Below the pieces are notes generated by a model. That model was given only the letters and a program-made list of their open reading frames with translations, searched no databases and was not told the origin of the DNA. A program made the translations under genes and the position numbers. Below, one piece after another: positions 53,022 through 64,000 of a stretch of DNA of 64,000 nt. Position 1 is the first letter of the stretch. The number at the start of each line of letters is the position of its first letter. The stretch is from Symsagittifera roscoffensis. Its lineage: Eukaryota > Xenacoelomorpha > Acoela > Convolutidae. The DNA is taken from assembly GCF_963678635.1 (NCBI RefSeq), contig NC_087068.1, positions 59,706,872 through 59,770,871 on the forward strand, in the 5' to 3' direction.

Positions 53022-53417
53022 ACTGTTCTTTCCAAGTTTGATTTGATTTCGATTTCAAGTTTTGACTCAAGTGAGCAATTAAATGATCAATCAGGATCTA
53101 GAAAAGAAATCACGACTGTCACACCTGTCAGTTTCACCTTAATATATATCGTTAAAATTTGCTTAAAGACAGTTCAGATAAAAAGATATTTATCCTAAAA
53201 TTTATTAAAATCAATTGGTTTCTAAAATTTTGGAATTCGACCTAAGATTGGACAGTCCAAACTTTGGATCTATTCCCAAGATCGTCATTTAGTTGTTCAT
53301 GGTCACTAACCCCTACTTACCCATGATCTTAATAACCTAACACATAACATAACATAACGCACCTCTCGCATATTACACACAACTTAGTCTTTGGCCTAAC
53401 ACCCTCTCGCACATCAC
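53022..53417 (-). other. Spacer between Pol and the 3' ORF (copy B), with splice-like signals
   Basis: Contains CATGG|GTAAGT (donor at 53,320) and TTTCTTTTCTAG (acceptor at 53,098), which would remove 223 bases from a 5' UTR. Next to Pol lies a low-complexity stretch reading TTATGTTATGTTATGTG on the minus strand. In copy A the spacer from the donor onward is missing with the deletion. Confidence 0.5.
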
Positions 53418-56400
53418 TCAGCCTATACTTAAGTAATATTTCTTATGTAGATATACTTGTATGTTCGTATCAGAGAATATCACGTGTACAAGCGCGTACA
53501 ATTCCCGAGGATGCAGTCTTCCTCTATTTGGATCGTACACTGGAAGCGAAAGCTCCTTCACGTCCATTTCCACAAGGAAGTCCCTCAGCCTCGTCAAAGA
53601 CAAGACTAGATTTTCTGGGTCCACGTGTTGCTTCTCTGTCGCCCTCGTTACCAGGAAGCATAAGTACTTTCCCGGTATTTGCGACACCGCCGGGGGTAAG
53701 GCTGCTACGCCCCCTATCCCTGGTCTTTGCTTCCAAAGGAATTCCACGTTTTTATATTCCCTCTTAAAATCTGCCGCTAGCGCCGTCCTAAAACTCATGT
53801 CTGCGGTGATAGCTACCGCACATGTTCTGTTTGTGAGTATGAAATCACTGTCTGTTAGTACTATGTTACTTGAATATTCATTTGGTAAGTTAAAATATGA
53901 CTCAACTACCCTGCCTATGTCAGGTTTCTTAGGTTCTTCGCCTGTTTCTGCTTCTAAGTTTCCTGTTTCTCTTGCTATTCTCAATTTTTTTATTATCAAG
54001 TTTTCAGTGTGGGTAAGTCCTACCCCCACTCCCCGGACAAAAATATCCATCGGCGTCCCCGTCGATCGCATACCGGGTATTAAGTCAAGATTAGAAGCTG
54101 GAATGAGAAGTTGTCCTTCCTGGGCAGCCCAGGAAGGATCATCTCGTTCGGTCTTAATGTATTTCGCGCTTTCGCGATCTACGTCTTGAATCGTAACGCT
54201 GGTCTTTTCAGGGTCTGATGTCATTTCGTTCAGCCACTCTAAGACACGCAAGTTCGTCAGGTCTTGTTCATTTGACTGCTGTTGCTCATCGTCGAACTCC
54301 ACCTCGGGTTTCGACCAGTCGTCAACCCACTCATCGTTGTGATCATCGACTATGTCAATGTCCTGTGACACTGTTATTTCCTCTAAACCCACTACTTCCT
54401 CCACTATTTTCTTTAGATCTATCCTATCCACTACAAAGTCGTCACCGTAAGGATTGTATTTCTTTCTTAGTCTCGTCCCGTCTTTCTGACGAGTCTGCAT
54501 CGTGAACGGAAGATCTGGTTCCATGTTCTTGGGAACCTCTGTCTGTTCGGAATCCTGCCAATCTTCCTCTGCGTAAGGCAAGGTTTCATCGTCCGCTTCG
54601 ATCTGTTCGTTTGGATCCAGGTCCAAAGGTGTATCCGTACCTTCCTCTACGACTTCGTTTCCATCGTTCTTCTCCCTGGTGCCTTTTTCATTGACCTCAC
54701 AAGCAGGATCCATCATTAGATAATCCCCTTCTTCCATGTCTGCAGGTATACACCAGTCTTCTGTCGATAGATTGTGTGGCTTGATGTTCTCGTAGTGGGC
54801 GGCTCGGCCAGTACTCAGTCTATAAAAGCGTCCCTCTTGGTGCACCTCTGTAATCATGAAGGGTCCCCTCCACTTCTTCAGAAGCTTTTTTGTCCCTTTC
54901 GGTGGTATAACGTTCTGAAATACCCATACGTAGTTTCCCACCGAGTAAGCCTTTGCACCAGCTGCTTTCTTGTCGAATCTTTTCCTCTGCCTTGCCTGTG
55001 CCTGCTGAGTGTTTCGTCTACACAAGTCGTTCAACTCCTGTTGGCGTCTGATCACATCCCTCACGTAGACCTGTGGGGATGTTTTCTTTCCCTCATACTC
55101 TGGGTAGAAGAATGTCAAGGGTAAAGACTTCTCGTGTCCCGTCAGCATCATGTGTGGACTGACTCCAGTGGTGGAGTGTTGCGTGCTATTATAAGCTCCC
55201 ATCACCTGTGGAAGGTATCTGTCCCAATCGGTCATGTACCTGGAACAATATACCCTCAGCATCGACACCAACGTCCTATTCTGTCTTTCCACTAAGCCAT
55301 TCGTCTGAGGGTGGTATGTCGTGGAGTGAGCCTGAGCGACTTGTGACCGTCTCATAAGCTCTTTCGTAAGCTCGCCTACGAAAGCCGTTCCATTGTCCGA
55401 TTGAAACGTCATTGGACATCCGTGTCTTGCTATCCACGTATTGATCAGGTGGTCGCATGTCTCTTCCGCCGAGGCAGTTATGCAGGGCACGGCCTCTGCA
55501 TACTTCGTGAAGTGATCTATCATGACCAAGACTTGGTTGTAACCGCTGTCTGTCATGCATATCTTCTGGTGATCTATCTGCACCACCTCGTTGAATTCAG
55601 ACGACTCAATTGATTGTAAAGGAAATCGCAACTTCCTAGGATCCTTGACCTGTTGGCATGACAGACATGCTGTCACCCATTTCTCGCATGCCTTTTTCAT
55701 CCCAGGCCACTCAAAGCGCTTCAGGATCCTCTGATACACTTTGTCGATCCCTTGATGGCCCATCTGATCATGCGACCTGAATAATAGTTCTGTCTGATAG
55801 AGTTGCGGCAACACTATCGCGTTATATTTGTATAAGACCTTGTCTTCTTCTCTTCTCCTGCAAGCCACGATCCCGTCCTTGTTCAGATATAATCTCCCCT
55901 CCTTCTGCATGAAGTATTGTCTCAGGATCCTATAGCTGTCTTCTTCCAGGTCACCTTTGTCAGGTGCACCGTTTTCTATCCACCTTTTTAGGTTGCTTGT
56001 CATGCGATCATTTCTCTGCGCCCTTAGAAGGTCCGAGAGTCTGTATCTCGCCTTCAAGTACGTCTTCATGACTCTCATCTGACTGTTCAGCTCGTTGGGC
56101 TGACGTGTGTCTTCTTCCATCTTAACGCACCAAATCTTCGCCAACGGTTGTGTTTCTTGTTGAAACGGCTGAAGATCAGTCCTGACTACCTCTTTCTGCG
56201 GCAACAGGCTTATCGAACGTTTCGATACCGCTATCGTTTCTAAGTCATCCGCTGCGTTGTCAAAGACTCTTTCGCTTGGTATTAGGTAGCGATCACTGTC
56301 AGGATCCTGGTACACCTCTCTGTCCAGGTTTCTCGCCCGAGTTTCCACTAGTAGCGTGTGTATCGCCAGTTCTGACAGTTCTGATCCCGAGGTCGAATCT

Positions 56401-59400
56401 CTGTCTGAATAGGTGTTCATTCTCGAGCTTTCTGACTTATCATCCGTCGAAGGTGTTGTGCTGGAGACTGCACGCTCCTCCAGATCATGTCCGTATTTCC
56501 TTCGCATCCATCTGAACTCCCCGTACAAAACTTTGTTCTCTAGGTCCTGTTACTCATCAGGAATTTTCTCGTCTATCTCGGACTCCCCGGACAAATTCAC
56601 TTGTCCCGGGTGTTGATCTTGTGATTGCTGGTTTTTCTCCTCATCCTTCTCCCCGGACAAATAGTCTTGCAGCAGATTTTGTTCTACCTCTTCACCCCCT
56701 TTTTCCCGGTCTACAAAGGTGACGGTTTTCTTTCGCTTGCTGCTCCCCTGTTCTTTCCGTCCGTAAGAAGTACTGGTTAAAATCTCTTGGGGTATTGAGG
56801 ATACTAGTTGCTGAACTATTGTCCTACAATCCCTCTTGTTCTCCTCGTGCTGTTGTCTGGACGGCATGATCTTCACTTTCTTACTGACTGTTAGCGATGC
56901 CACTGCTGCTGTCCACTCGGGGTCATCTCTGGTCACTTCTCTTTCTAACAATCCACCCAGCATCCGCATTACTTGTGGTGTGACTTGCACCGTTTTATCC
57001 AATAATGAGAGGCTGTTTATATTCATGCGAGAGAGTTCTTGCTGGACCAGGTTCGAGCGCAGCAACAAATCTAAGGGGACTGGATCCTCCTTGGACAGGA
57101 TCTTTATCTCAGCTGCTTTCTCTACAGGTAACTCAGGATGCCCTGGAATTGGATGTCCAGACTTATCCAACCATCTCGTTAAGGGAAGCGCTTCATAAGT
57201 TTCTTTGTCCAGAAACGAGAATCCCTCCTTTACTTCCGCCTGATTGGCCTGCTTCTGCTCCAATCTTTCATAGAACTCAGTTTTCTTGCTGAGACTGTCA
57301 GCATTCTGATGTTTATCACGCATCCTATGTTCGATTATCATATGGTAGCCATCCAATCTGACTATCCATCTACCAATATAACTCTGATCCATCGAGTAGG
57401 TCTTCAACCAGGATAACGCTCTGTTGTCCACGCGTAACTTGAAGGGAGCGCTCCCCAAGTATGCACGGTACTTCTCCACGAAGGTAACTACTGCAAACAT
57501 TTCTGCTTTTGGTGCGCCATATTTCATCTCTGTGTCACTCATGACCTTGCTGCCGTATGCAATGGGACGGAGAACTGTTCTTCCGTTCCATTCTTGCTCT
57601 TGATGCAAGATTCCTGAGATGGCCACCACCGATGCGTCCGTTTTCAAAATCTCCCTCACCTATTTTTCCTTTTAAATGTTCTATTTCTGGCAAAACCGGT
57701 TTGTCAGAATCTAGTTCATATGACGAGGGGCGTTCCGGAAAATTCGAGCAGCTTGATAAGCCGTCGTCCGTTTCGGATTTCATTGAAAACAATTTACGAA
57801 TAGATTTTAATTCATTAATTCTCTTTAAGATTTTATCTTTATTTGCATGATAAGGACAGTCTTTCACACTATATTTCTTCAAGTTTTGTGTCTCTTCATA
57901 GTCGGTCCTCATCGGCAATGCGTAACCAAGCTTCTTTCCACGCTGGATTGAAACCTTGGTGTCCAGTGTGTTCAACAACACACTGACACACAGTCCGTTT
58001 CGCGTTACCGAGAAGCTCCGGCCTAAAATCACCGAACTCTGACTATTTGGATTCGGTACTAAGCAAACCTGTTTACTATCACTTAACGAATTTAAATTTC
58101 TCATTCTAAAAATCGCTACTACAGCTTGTCCTGGTTGTAACTTTACTTTTCTATCCAAAAACACTGGTACCTTATTTTCATCTGTTATTATCCTATTAAT
58201 GGGTCTCTTAACATACTTTCGGTCCGGGTTTCTAATCCGTATTAGACCGTTGTTCAAGTCAATCATCACGTCAAAATTCCTGACAAAATCTCTGCCCAAG
58301 ATGAATTGGTCGGCGTCGTCCAGATTCTCTACCACCAAGAAGCTCATCCAAAGGTTCCGTCCTCCCATGTGAAGGACCGTCACCGGTGTTCTTCCGGCTA
58401 CGTAGATAGCTCCTCGATTTGCAGCGGCTAGTCGGAGATTCATAGGAATCAAGTCTTCCCGCGTGAAGCCCATTCTCTCCCAGGTTTTTATCGGCATCAC
58501 ACTCACCACCGCGCCTGTGTCCAGAAGCCCTGTGACTCCGATTTTTGTTCCGTTGGTGTCAAGCAGGTGTGCTGTCACATCTGCTTCATATCCAATATGT
58601 ACCGCGTCTTGTTCCATCATGGCGTCATGGCCTATCCTGCGGACTTTGAGTTCCTCTTCACCCAAATAGATCTGCCCCATTTGGTCATCATCTGTTGTTA
58701 TGTAAGTCCTGGTGTAGATGCTGATTCCATCCACGTTCAGCATTATTTGATACGGCCCATAGACCTCCAAGTAGCGTCCATGAAGTTTCTTCATGCGAGG
58801 GCCACCCGTCGTTAGTAGTGCTCGCACAGCTCTCGACTCAGTGCGTGGCTCCACCTGCCTCAGATAATCTGCATATGTGTCCAAATGCATTAAAGTGAAC
58901 TCTGATGGTTCACTCAAATTTCTTATTACCTGGTGTCCAGCCACTGAGATTATCGACTGTATCTTTTTTCCTTGCGGCGCCATGCCGAACCTCTTACCGG
59001 AGATCACTTTAAGTTTCATATCTAAACTGCTTGGTGTTTTCGTCTCCTCGAACTCCGTTGCCTCGAAGGTATTCAGTTGCTCCTGAAGCTTTTCATTTTC
59101 CAGTTCAAGTTTCACTTTTTGTTCGATCTCTTTCGTCACCAATTCCTGCTGTACTCTATTTAGAGCATCCTTTGCGGCTGCCTTATAATCGATCTTGAAA
59201 TCATCGGCCGCAGTTGCTGGTTCCGGTTCACGTGCTTCTTCTGTTACCGCTTGCATTTTCTTTGCCGCCAGCTCTTGGGGTTTGTCCTTCCTGCGTGCCT
59301 CTGCTTCGCTCAAGAGTCGAGCCTTGCTTGCTTTCACTCCTGACAAAGCTTCTTCATGCCTTGGATGCTTGATGTCTGCCACTGCATCCCAGAATTGCGG

Positions 59401-61998
59401 ACAATCTGATTTAAAATGACCTTCCAAGTTGCAAAAGAAACACCTCGGGCCAAATTTTGCAATTACTCCTCTCATGAAATCCTCATGGTCCAACTCTGAC
59501 GCATCTTCGTCCTCGAGGCTAAAGCCTATTGCTTTCATGCCTTGTTTGTAAGCTGGGCATGCTGACACATGATGGTCTGTTGAACTGCAATTAGCACAAG
59601 AACGTCTCTTGTCCATATCATCCCTCGGTTTGTACCAATTGTTCCCTTGGTTAGCTGGTCCGTTGTTAAAATTGCCATAATTGTTCTTGTAATATCCAGA
59701 TCTCGAAGGAGGTTTCAACAAAAGATACTCTTTTGATTTGAGCCTCAACTCCTCCGGTGTTGGCGCATTAGTTGATAGTGGTGTGTAATGCGTTGCTAGC
59801 ATCGTACGAAGTTCATCATTTTTCACACCATCGATGAATTTTGAGGCTACGGCTAGGTTCATCCTTCGATTTGACTCATCCGGTTGGCTGCGTTTTCTCA
59901 GCATTTCCAAATCATCGAGAAACTTGTCTATAGTTTCATCTTCCCGCTGCCTCCGTTTCTCGAAGCGCATCATCGCCTGGTGCCCCTGCACCCCTGATCC
60001 GAAACGGTTTAATAAGATTTCGAAGATTTTCTCAGCAGTGTCACGTTGATACTGTTTCTTGGCCATGACACAGTTCAGGGCTGTCCCTTCTAAGTTGCTG
60101 GTGAGCGCGCTGCATTCCTGTCTCTCGGACAAGTCTTCTTCCTCGAAATGCAGCTTCATTACCTCTATCCAGGTATCAATACAGCCATCAGATTCGTCTT
60201 TGTAGCATCTTGGTTTCTTAAAGACTCTTCTGGACTTTTCACTGCGTTCATTGGTTCTAGATAACCGCGTCAGGAATGTTTCCAAAGACCTGTTCAGGGG
60301 TTCAAATGCTGTGGCCATTGCCGTAGCATCCCTTGAGTGTCCCGCCTGAGTGTCCTCACACCTTGTCGAAGGCTCTGTGTGCGGTACATCCCTACAATCC
60401 GAATCACCATGAGCGTTTCCCGCTTGGCCCATGTGACTCCTCCTCGGGCTTGTATGCCCCATGTTGCCAGAATCGCTTCTCCCGGTCGCATGTGTGCTTT
60501 GCGTTGGTCGTTCGTTCGAGGTTTGTCTGTTCCCCGTTGAACTTGCTCTACTGTTCGGGCCCCATGCTGTATTACCCCTTGTGGCATAGCCTGATGAACT
60601 GCCCCTGCCTCTAGTGGATCCATTTGTCTTCCTCCTTTGATGTTCATTGAAGTTCACCCTCGGTTCCCTGCTGGGACCTCCCGAGTTCGGCTCTCCTTCT
60701 TTTGGTCCACTCTTGCTGCTTAGTAGCCCGTCCAACCTATCCATGATAGCCTGCGTTCGCCTCTCCATCATCGCGTCTATCTTTGTGTCAAGAGACCCAA
60801 GAGACTGCTCTTGCTGAATTCTTAACTTCTCCATATCGGCTCTTAAGCGTAACTCCCTCTGTTCCGCTTCTCTTGTCATTCGCGACAAGTTCCTCGTCAT
60901 ATGTTCGTCCGTTCTTTCTTTCAAGCGTTTTTCGCTTCTGTCAACTTCTTGTCTGTTGCGGTTTATTTCTTCCCGCAGACTTTCTCTTTCAATGTGAACT
61001 GCTCTTTCTAGTTCACTCATCCTTATCGACATCTGTTCATTTTGTTCTCCTAAACTGCCCACTATGTTGTTTAAGGCTTCCTCTAGTGCTGCCCCGTTAT
61101 CCATGAGTGGCGTCACTAGTGGTGGTGTAACTCTGTCGGTCCCAGGTAGCTTCGTGCTGGTCGAGATCCGGGCCTTGACTCTCTGTCTTGACGTCTTTTC
61201 ATTATCTATTTCAGGATCCGCTAACGCGTTGCCAAGCCCTCTGGTTCTACTCTCTTCAGGTTGTGGCTCCGAACTTGTCCTAATCGCGAAGTCCTTCGAC
61301 TGGCCCGGTGTGTTTGCCTCTTTGCTTATCGTTGTCACTACACCAAATTTATCCATGGTTCCAGTCTCTCTTCCGACGTGTGCCTCACTCTCCTGGATCG
61401 AACTATTGAGACTGACTTGAGATCCAAAGTCCCCTTGCTCCTCTTCATCCTCTTCCTCCTGGGATTCACCGTCATTTCCTGCTCCTCCTCCCATGCTGAA
61501 TGGAAAGATGTTTCCGAAGGTGTTCTTCATTCTTTCTGAGAATGATGATGACGTTGTTTGTTTCCCCGTTCCGCCTGCCATCATAGTGTTGTCTGTCGGA
61601 GATCTTCTAGTCGCCGTTACTTCAGTTGAGATGTCGGACAGTTCCGACATCTCCTCTCGATCCAATGTCCCGGTGGAAGTGGCAAAATCATGGCCTTGTT
61701 CTACCGGGGTTGATTCACTCGCCAGCCTTCTGCCTCTTCCTTCCAATCCATTTACTCCCTGGTTGTCCTTCATGGTATGGTCCGTATTGACCTCCACTTC
61801 TAATAGTTCTCTTCGCTCTTCTGAGGTCTTCTGACTTCTCGTTTCAACCATTCTGCCTGAAACCGTCCCCCTTTTGTCAGACCGGGATCGCTTGATCCAA
61901 TCCACAAAAGGATCGGTCATCGTTTTTCTTTGCTTTTCAGGTATGAATTTCCTAGAGCTATTACCTCGTTTTGGTATCCTTGACTTGTCTAAACTCAT
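53418..61998 (-). pseudogene. Gag-Pro-Pol of copy B, RT core deleted and one further stop
   Basis: Gag and protease are intact from 61,998 (same domains as copy A; here FILGRDF is complete). At about 57,640 the sequence jumps from the region before RT (GEGDFE) to RNase H (TDASVVAISG). About 1.03 kb, or 340 codons including YVDD, is absent and the frame is shifted. RNase H onward is open from 57,659, stopped by TAA at 56,550 (AAA to TAA against copy A). It is then open again in the same frame from 56,528 to 53,418: integrase zinc finger, D-D-E, GPY/F, acidic tail and macro-like domain. The copy could supply Gag, protease and integrase segments but not RT. Confidence 0.92.
53421..53842 (-). other. 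Macro-domain-like module at the Pol C-terminus (copy B)
   Basis: Identical in protein sequence to the copy A module across the region compared (one I/V difference just before it). The lack of changes suggests the domain was still functional when the two copies split. Confidence 0.7.
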
Positions 61999-64000
61999 TC
62001 TTTATTTGTCACTTTCCTATGCCTACTCTTGACTCAATTGTTAGAGACCTTATAGTTTTATTAACAATAATAATGACACAACACAATAAATTTCACCAGA
62101 TTCTATTAAATAGTGACCACGAATCCCTGTATGTTGTCAGAGTACAGTTTGTATAAAATTTATTCACACTAGCCGATTATCGGTCCAAAGATCTGGAAAC
62201 TAGCACAATATGATGTTATCAGTCAATTTAAAAGATAGTGTACTCACTACCCAATCAAGCACAGTTTAGGTTGATTTAAAATCAAAAAACAAAAAATATA
62301 TATATTGACACAATATGAATGTATATATATAAAAAAAAACGTATGTGTCTTGTACTCTTAGTCGGTCGCAGTACAATAGTCGAACCTGTCTTTTAAAGAA
62401 AAAGCTTTCCCTGCTTGGTGCTGCACCAAACAGACAAAACTTTGAAGGCAGTTATTTTCTCAAGTGGGCGTCTATTGCACCCACCGAGTATTGTGTTACC
62501 TATCTGCCTTCGGACTGCCCGAGCTAGACCTACTAAAATCCTCAGGGCAGTCACTTTTCCCAAAAACGTATTATGTTTCAATCCACACCAATGAGTCACG
62601 CTCTTTCTAATTTAGACTTAGTGTCGCGAATATCCGAGTTCGGACCTGTTTTGTATTAGTCTGGTTCTTTTTGAGAGGCAAGTTACCAGTGCAGTCACTG
62701 ATACCTAGCCTGTTTATTAATAACCTAATACCTCTCGCTTTTTGGTCTTTCTTTCGTTTACCTAAGTCCTTAATAAAATAATACCCCTCCGGATTGGCAC
62801 AAATAGGACCCTTCCGGACTGTCAGAATATGGACCCCTCCGGATTGGGACCCCTCCGAGTTAGTTAATAGTAGACCCCTCCGGATTTGGACCCCTCCGAA
62901 TTAGCAACTATAAGACCCCTCCGGATTCGGACCCCTCCGGTTTCGTGGAAAGTAGACCCCTCCGGATTCGGAGCCCTTAGCTCTGTCAAAGTAGCTTTTC
63001 GTAGTTTTCTTAATTTCAGCTTATACCCCTCCGGATACGTTCTGCGTTGCTCTTATGCTGTTTGAATTAACTGGGAAGGGTATAGGATCCTTTCCTAGAC
63101 CCCTCCGGATTGAAGTTAAGGCACTTATTTGACAATTCACACTAACGGTGAAGGGTCTTATCACTTGCCTAATTTCGACTCTATTATGGTTGTCTTGTGC
63201 CTTCAGCCCTCCCTTTTTGTCTAGAACTGTCCTAAGTTACTTAGTTCAATCGCTATCAACTTTTGGTAGGGGTATAAGGGTTTTTCAGAAAAATTTATAA
63301 AACGTGAAGGGTGCACCCCTCCGGATTTGCGTAATTTGCTAAAAACAATCTCAAAAAATTTTCTCTCTCGCTTTTCCGAAAAATTTCTGATCCTATTAGT
63401 AAGCTCAGCTAATTTCTGATCTATTGGTACCAAGATCAACTCGATATGATCAGTAGTTCCAAAGTTATTAACCAAAACGTCTTTTTTCCGAACTCAAAAA
63501 ATTTTCTCTCTTATAGGTTCCGCCTAACTTTTTCCGCAAATCTGGTCTTTTCGACCTAAAAACTATTGATCTGAGCTCAGAAGGCCTATACTCTTCTAGT
63601 TCAATGCAAAAGACCCGATCTAAAACGCTATTGTAGAGAAAATTTGCGAAAAACTATGCTACCTGGACCCCTCCGGATTGATGAATCCACCAAATCAAAC
63701 ACGTTATGTTCGATTTCTCTGCAACCCGGAAGGCTTTCGGGTAGCGGATTTTAAGACTTGTAGATTCACTAGTGGACGTTGTCCAAACAACTATTTTTAC
63801 TGTCCTGACTCAAAAATTTCAAAAAATTTTCTGATTTTTTAGCGTTTCTTACTATCAAAAATGGGAAAATTTGGTTTTTTGTACCAACTAGTTCCAACCA
63901 CTTCCGAACTAAAGTTAACCGGTTCTGCTTATTACAGTAGTGCAGTTACGATGTAACACACTAACTTAGCGCTTTTTTCCGTTTCAAAAAATATCGATAT
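61999..64000 (-). promoter_or_regulatory. 5' leader of copy B (partial) with motif array
   Basis: Same layout as the copy A leader. CCCCTCCGGATT-type motifs lie at about 62,783-63,120 and onward to 63,670. Spacers between motifs differ clearly from copy A, while the motifs themselves are kept, and one spacer even gains a motif (CCCCTCCGGTTT at about 62,931). Cut by the window edge. Confidence 0.7.

Larger units (their letters stand above)
47732..64000 (-). mobile_element. Ty3/Gypsy LTR retrotransposon, copy B (5' end outside window)
   Basis: Same family and orientation as copy A, directly adjoining it through the shared LTR. It contains the complete-length 3' frame, an RT-deleted Pol, an intact Gag and protease, and about 2 kb of leader. 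The PBS and 5' LTR lie beyond position 64,000. Confidence 0.9.

Overview
This is animal (metazoan, probably invertebrate) nuclear DNA. The evidence is an intron-rich Patched-family membrane-protein gene, a CR1/L2-type LINE, a hAT-type MITE, and very long Ty3/Gypsy LTR elements. The standard genetic code fits every exon. The species cannot be named from the window. I saw no rRNA gene, tRNA gene or CRISPR array.

Left part (1-25,880): one minus-strand gene fills this region. Thirteen exons can be joined with consistent splice phases into about 766 codons of a Patched-domain-containing (PTCHD-like, sterol-sensing-domain) transporter-like protein. It starts near 25,838 and runs off the left edge before its last membrane helices. 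Two of its twelve introns need GC-AG splicing. The introns hold repeats: a nearly full-length LINE (1,781-6,262, opposite strand) in intron 10; a paralogous empty copy of the LINE target repeat (11,565-11,760) in intron 8; a strong hairpin (7,441-7,528) in intron 9; a 413-bp hAT-like MITE with a perfect 8-bp target duplication in intron 3; and a decayed, internally duplicated LINE in intron 2.

Middle (25,881-32,242): AT-rich DNA with no convincing gene. It holds a short motif in inverted orientation (27.6-28.4 kb), a degenerate tandem array of about 165-bp units related to the LINE 3' UTR (28.6-29.7 kb), a diverged inverted duplication (29.99-30.59 kb), and a minus-strand LINE 3' end (31.78-32.24 kb).

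Right part (32,243-64,000): two minus-strand copies of one giant Ty3/Gypsy element lie in tandem and share a 343-bp LTR at 47,732-48,074. Each encodes one continuous Gag-Pro-Pol frame of about 3,200 codons (capsid, two zinc knuckles, protease, RT, RNase H, integrase with GPY/F module), ending in a macro-domain-like module. A further 3' reading frame of about 919 codons is of a family I do not recognise and is not env-like. The roughly 2.9-kb leader carries more than a dozen copies of a CCCCTCCGGATT motif. The copies have different defects. Copy A has one stop inside the protease and has lost two thirds of the 3' frame. Copy B keeps the 3' frame (two in-frame stops) but has lost the RT core and has another stop in Pol.

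Most unusual: the Pol-fused macro-like domain, the unidentified 3' frame, and the leader motif array.
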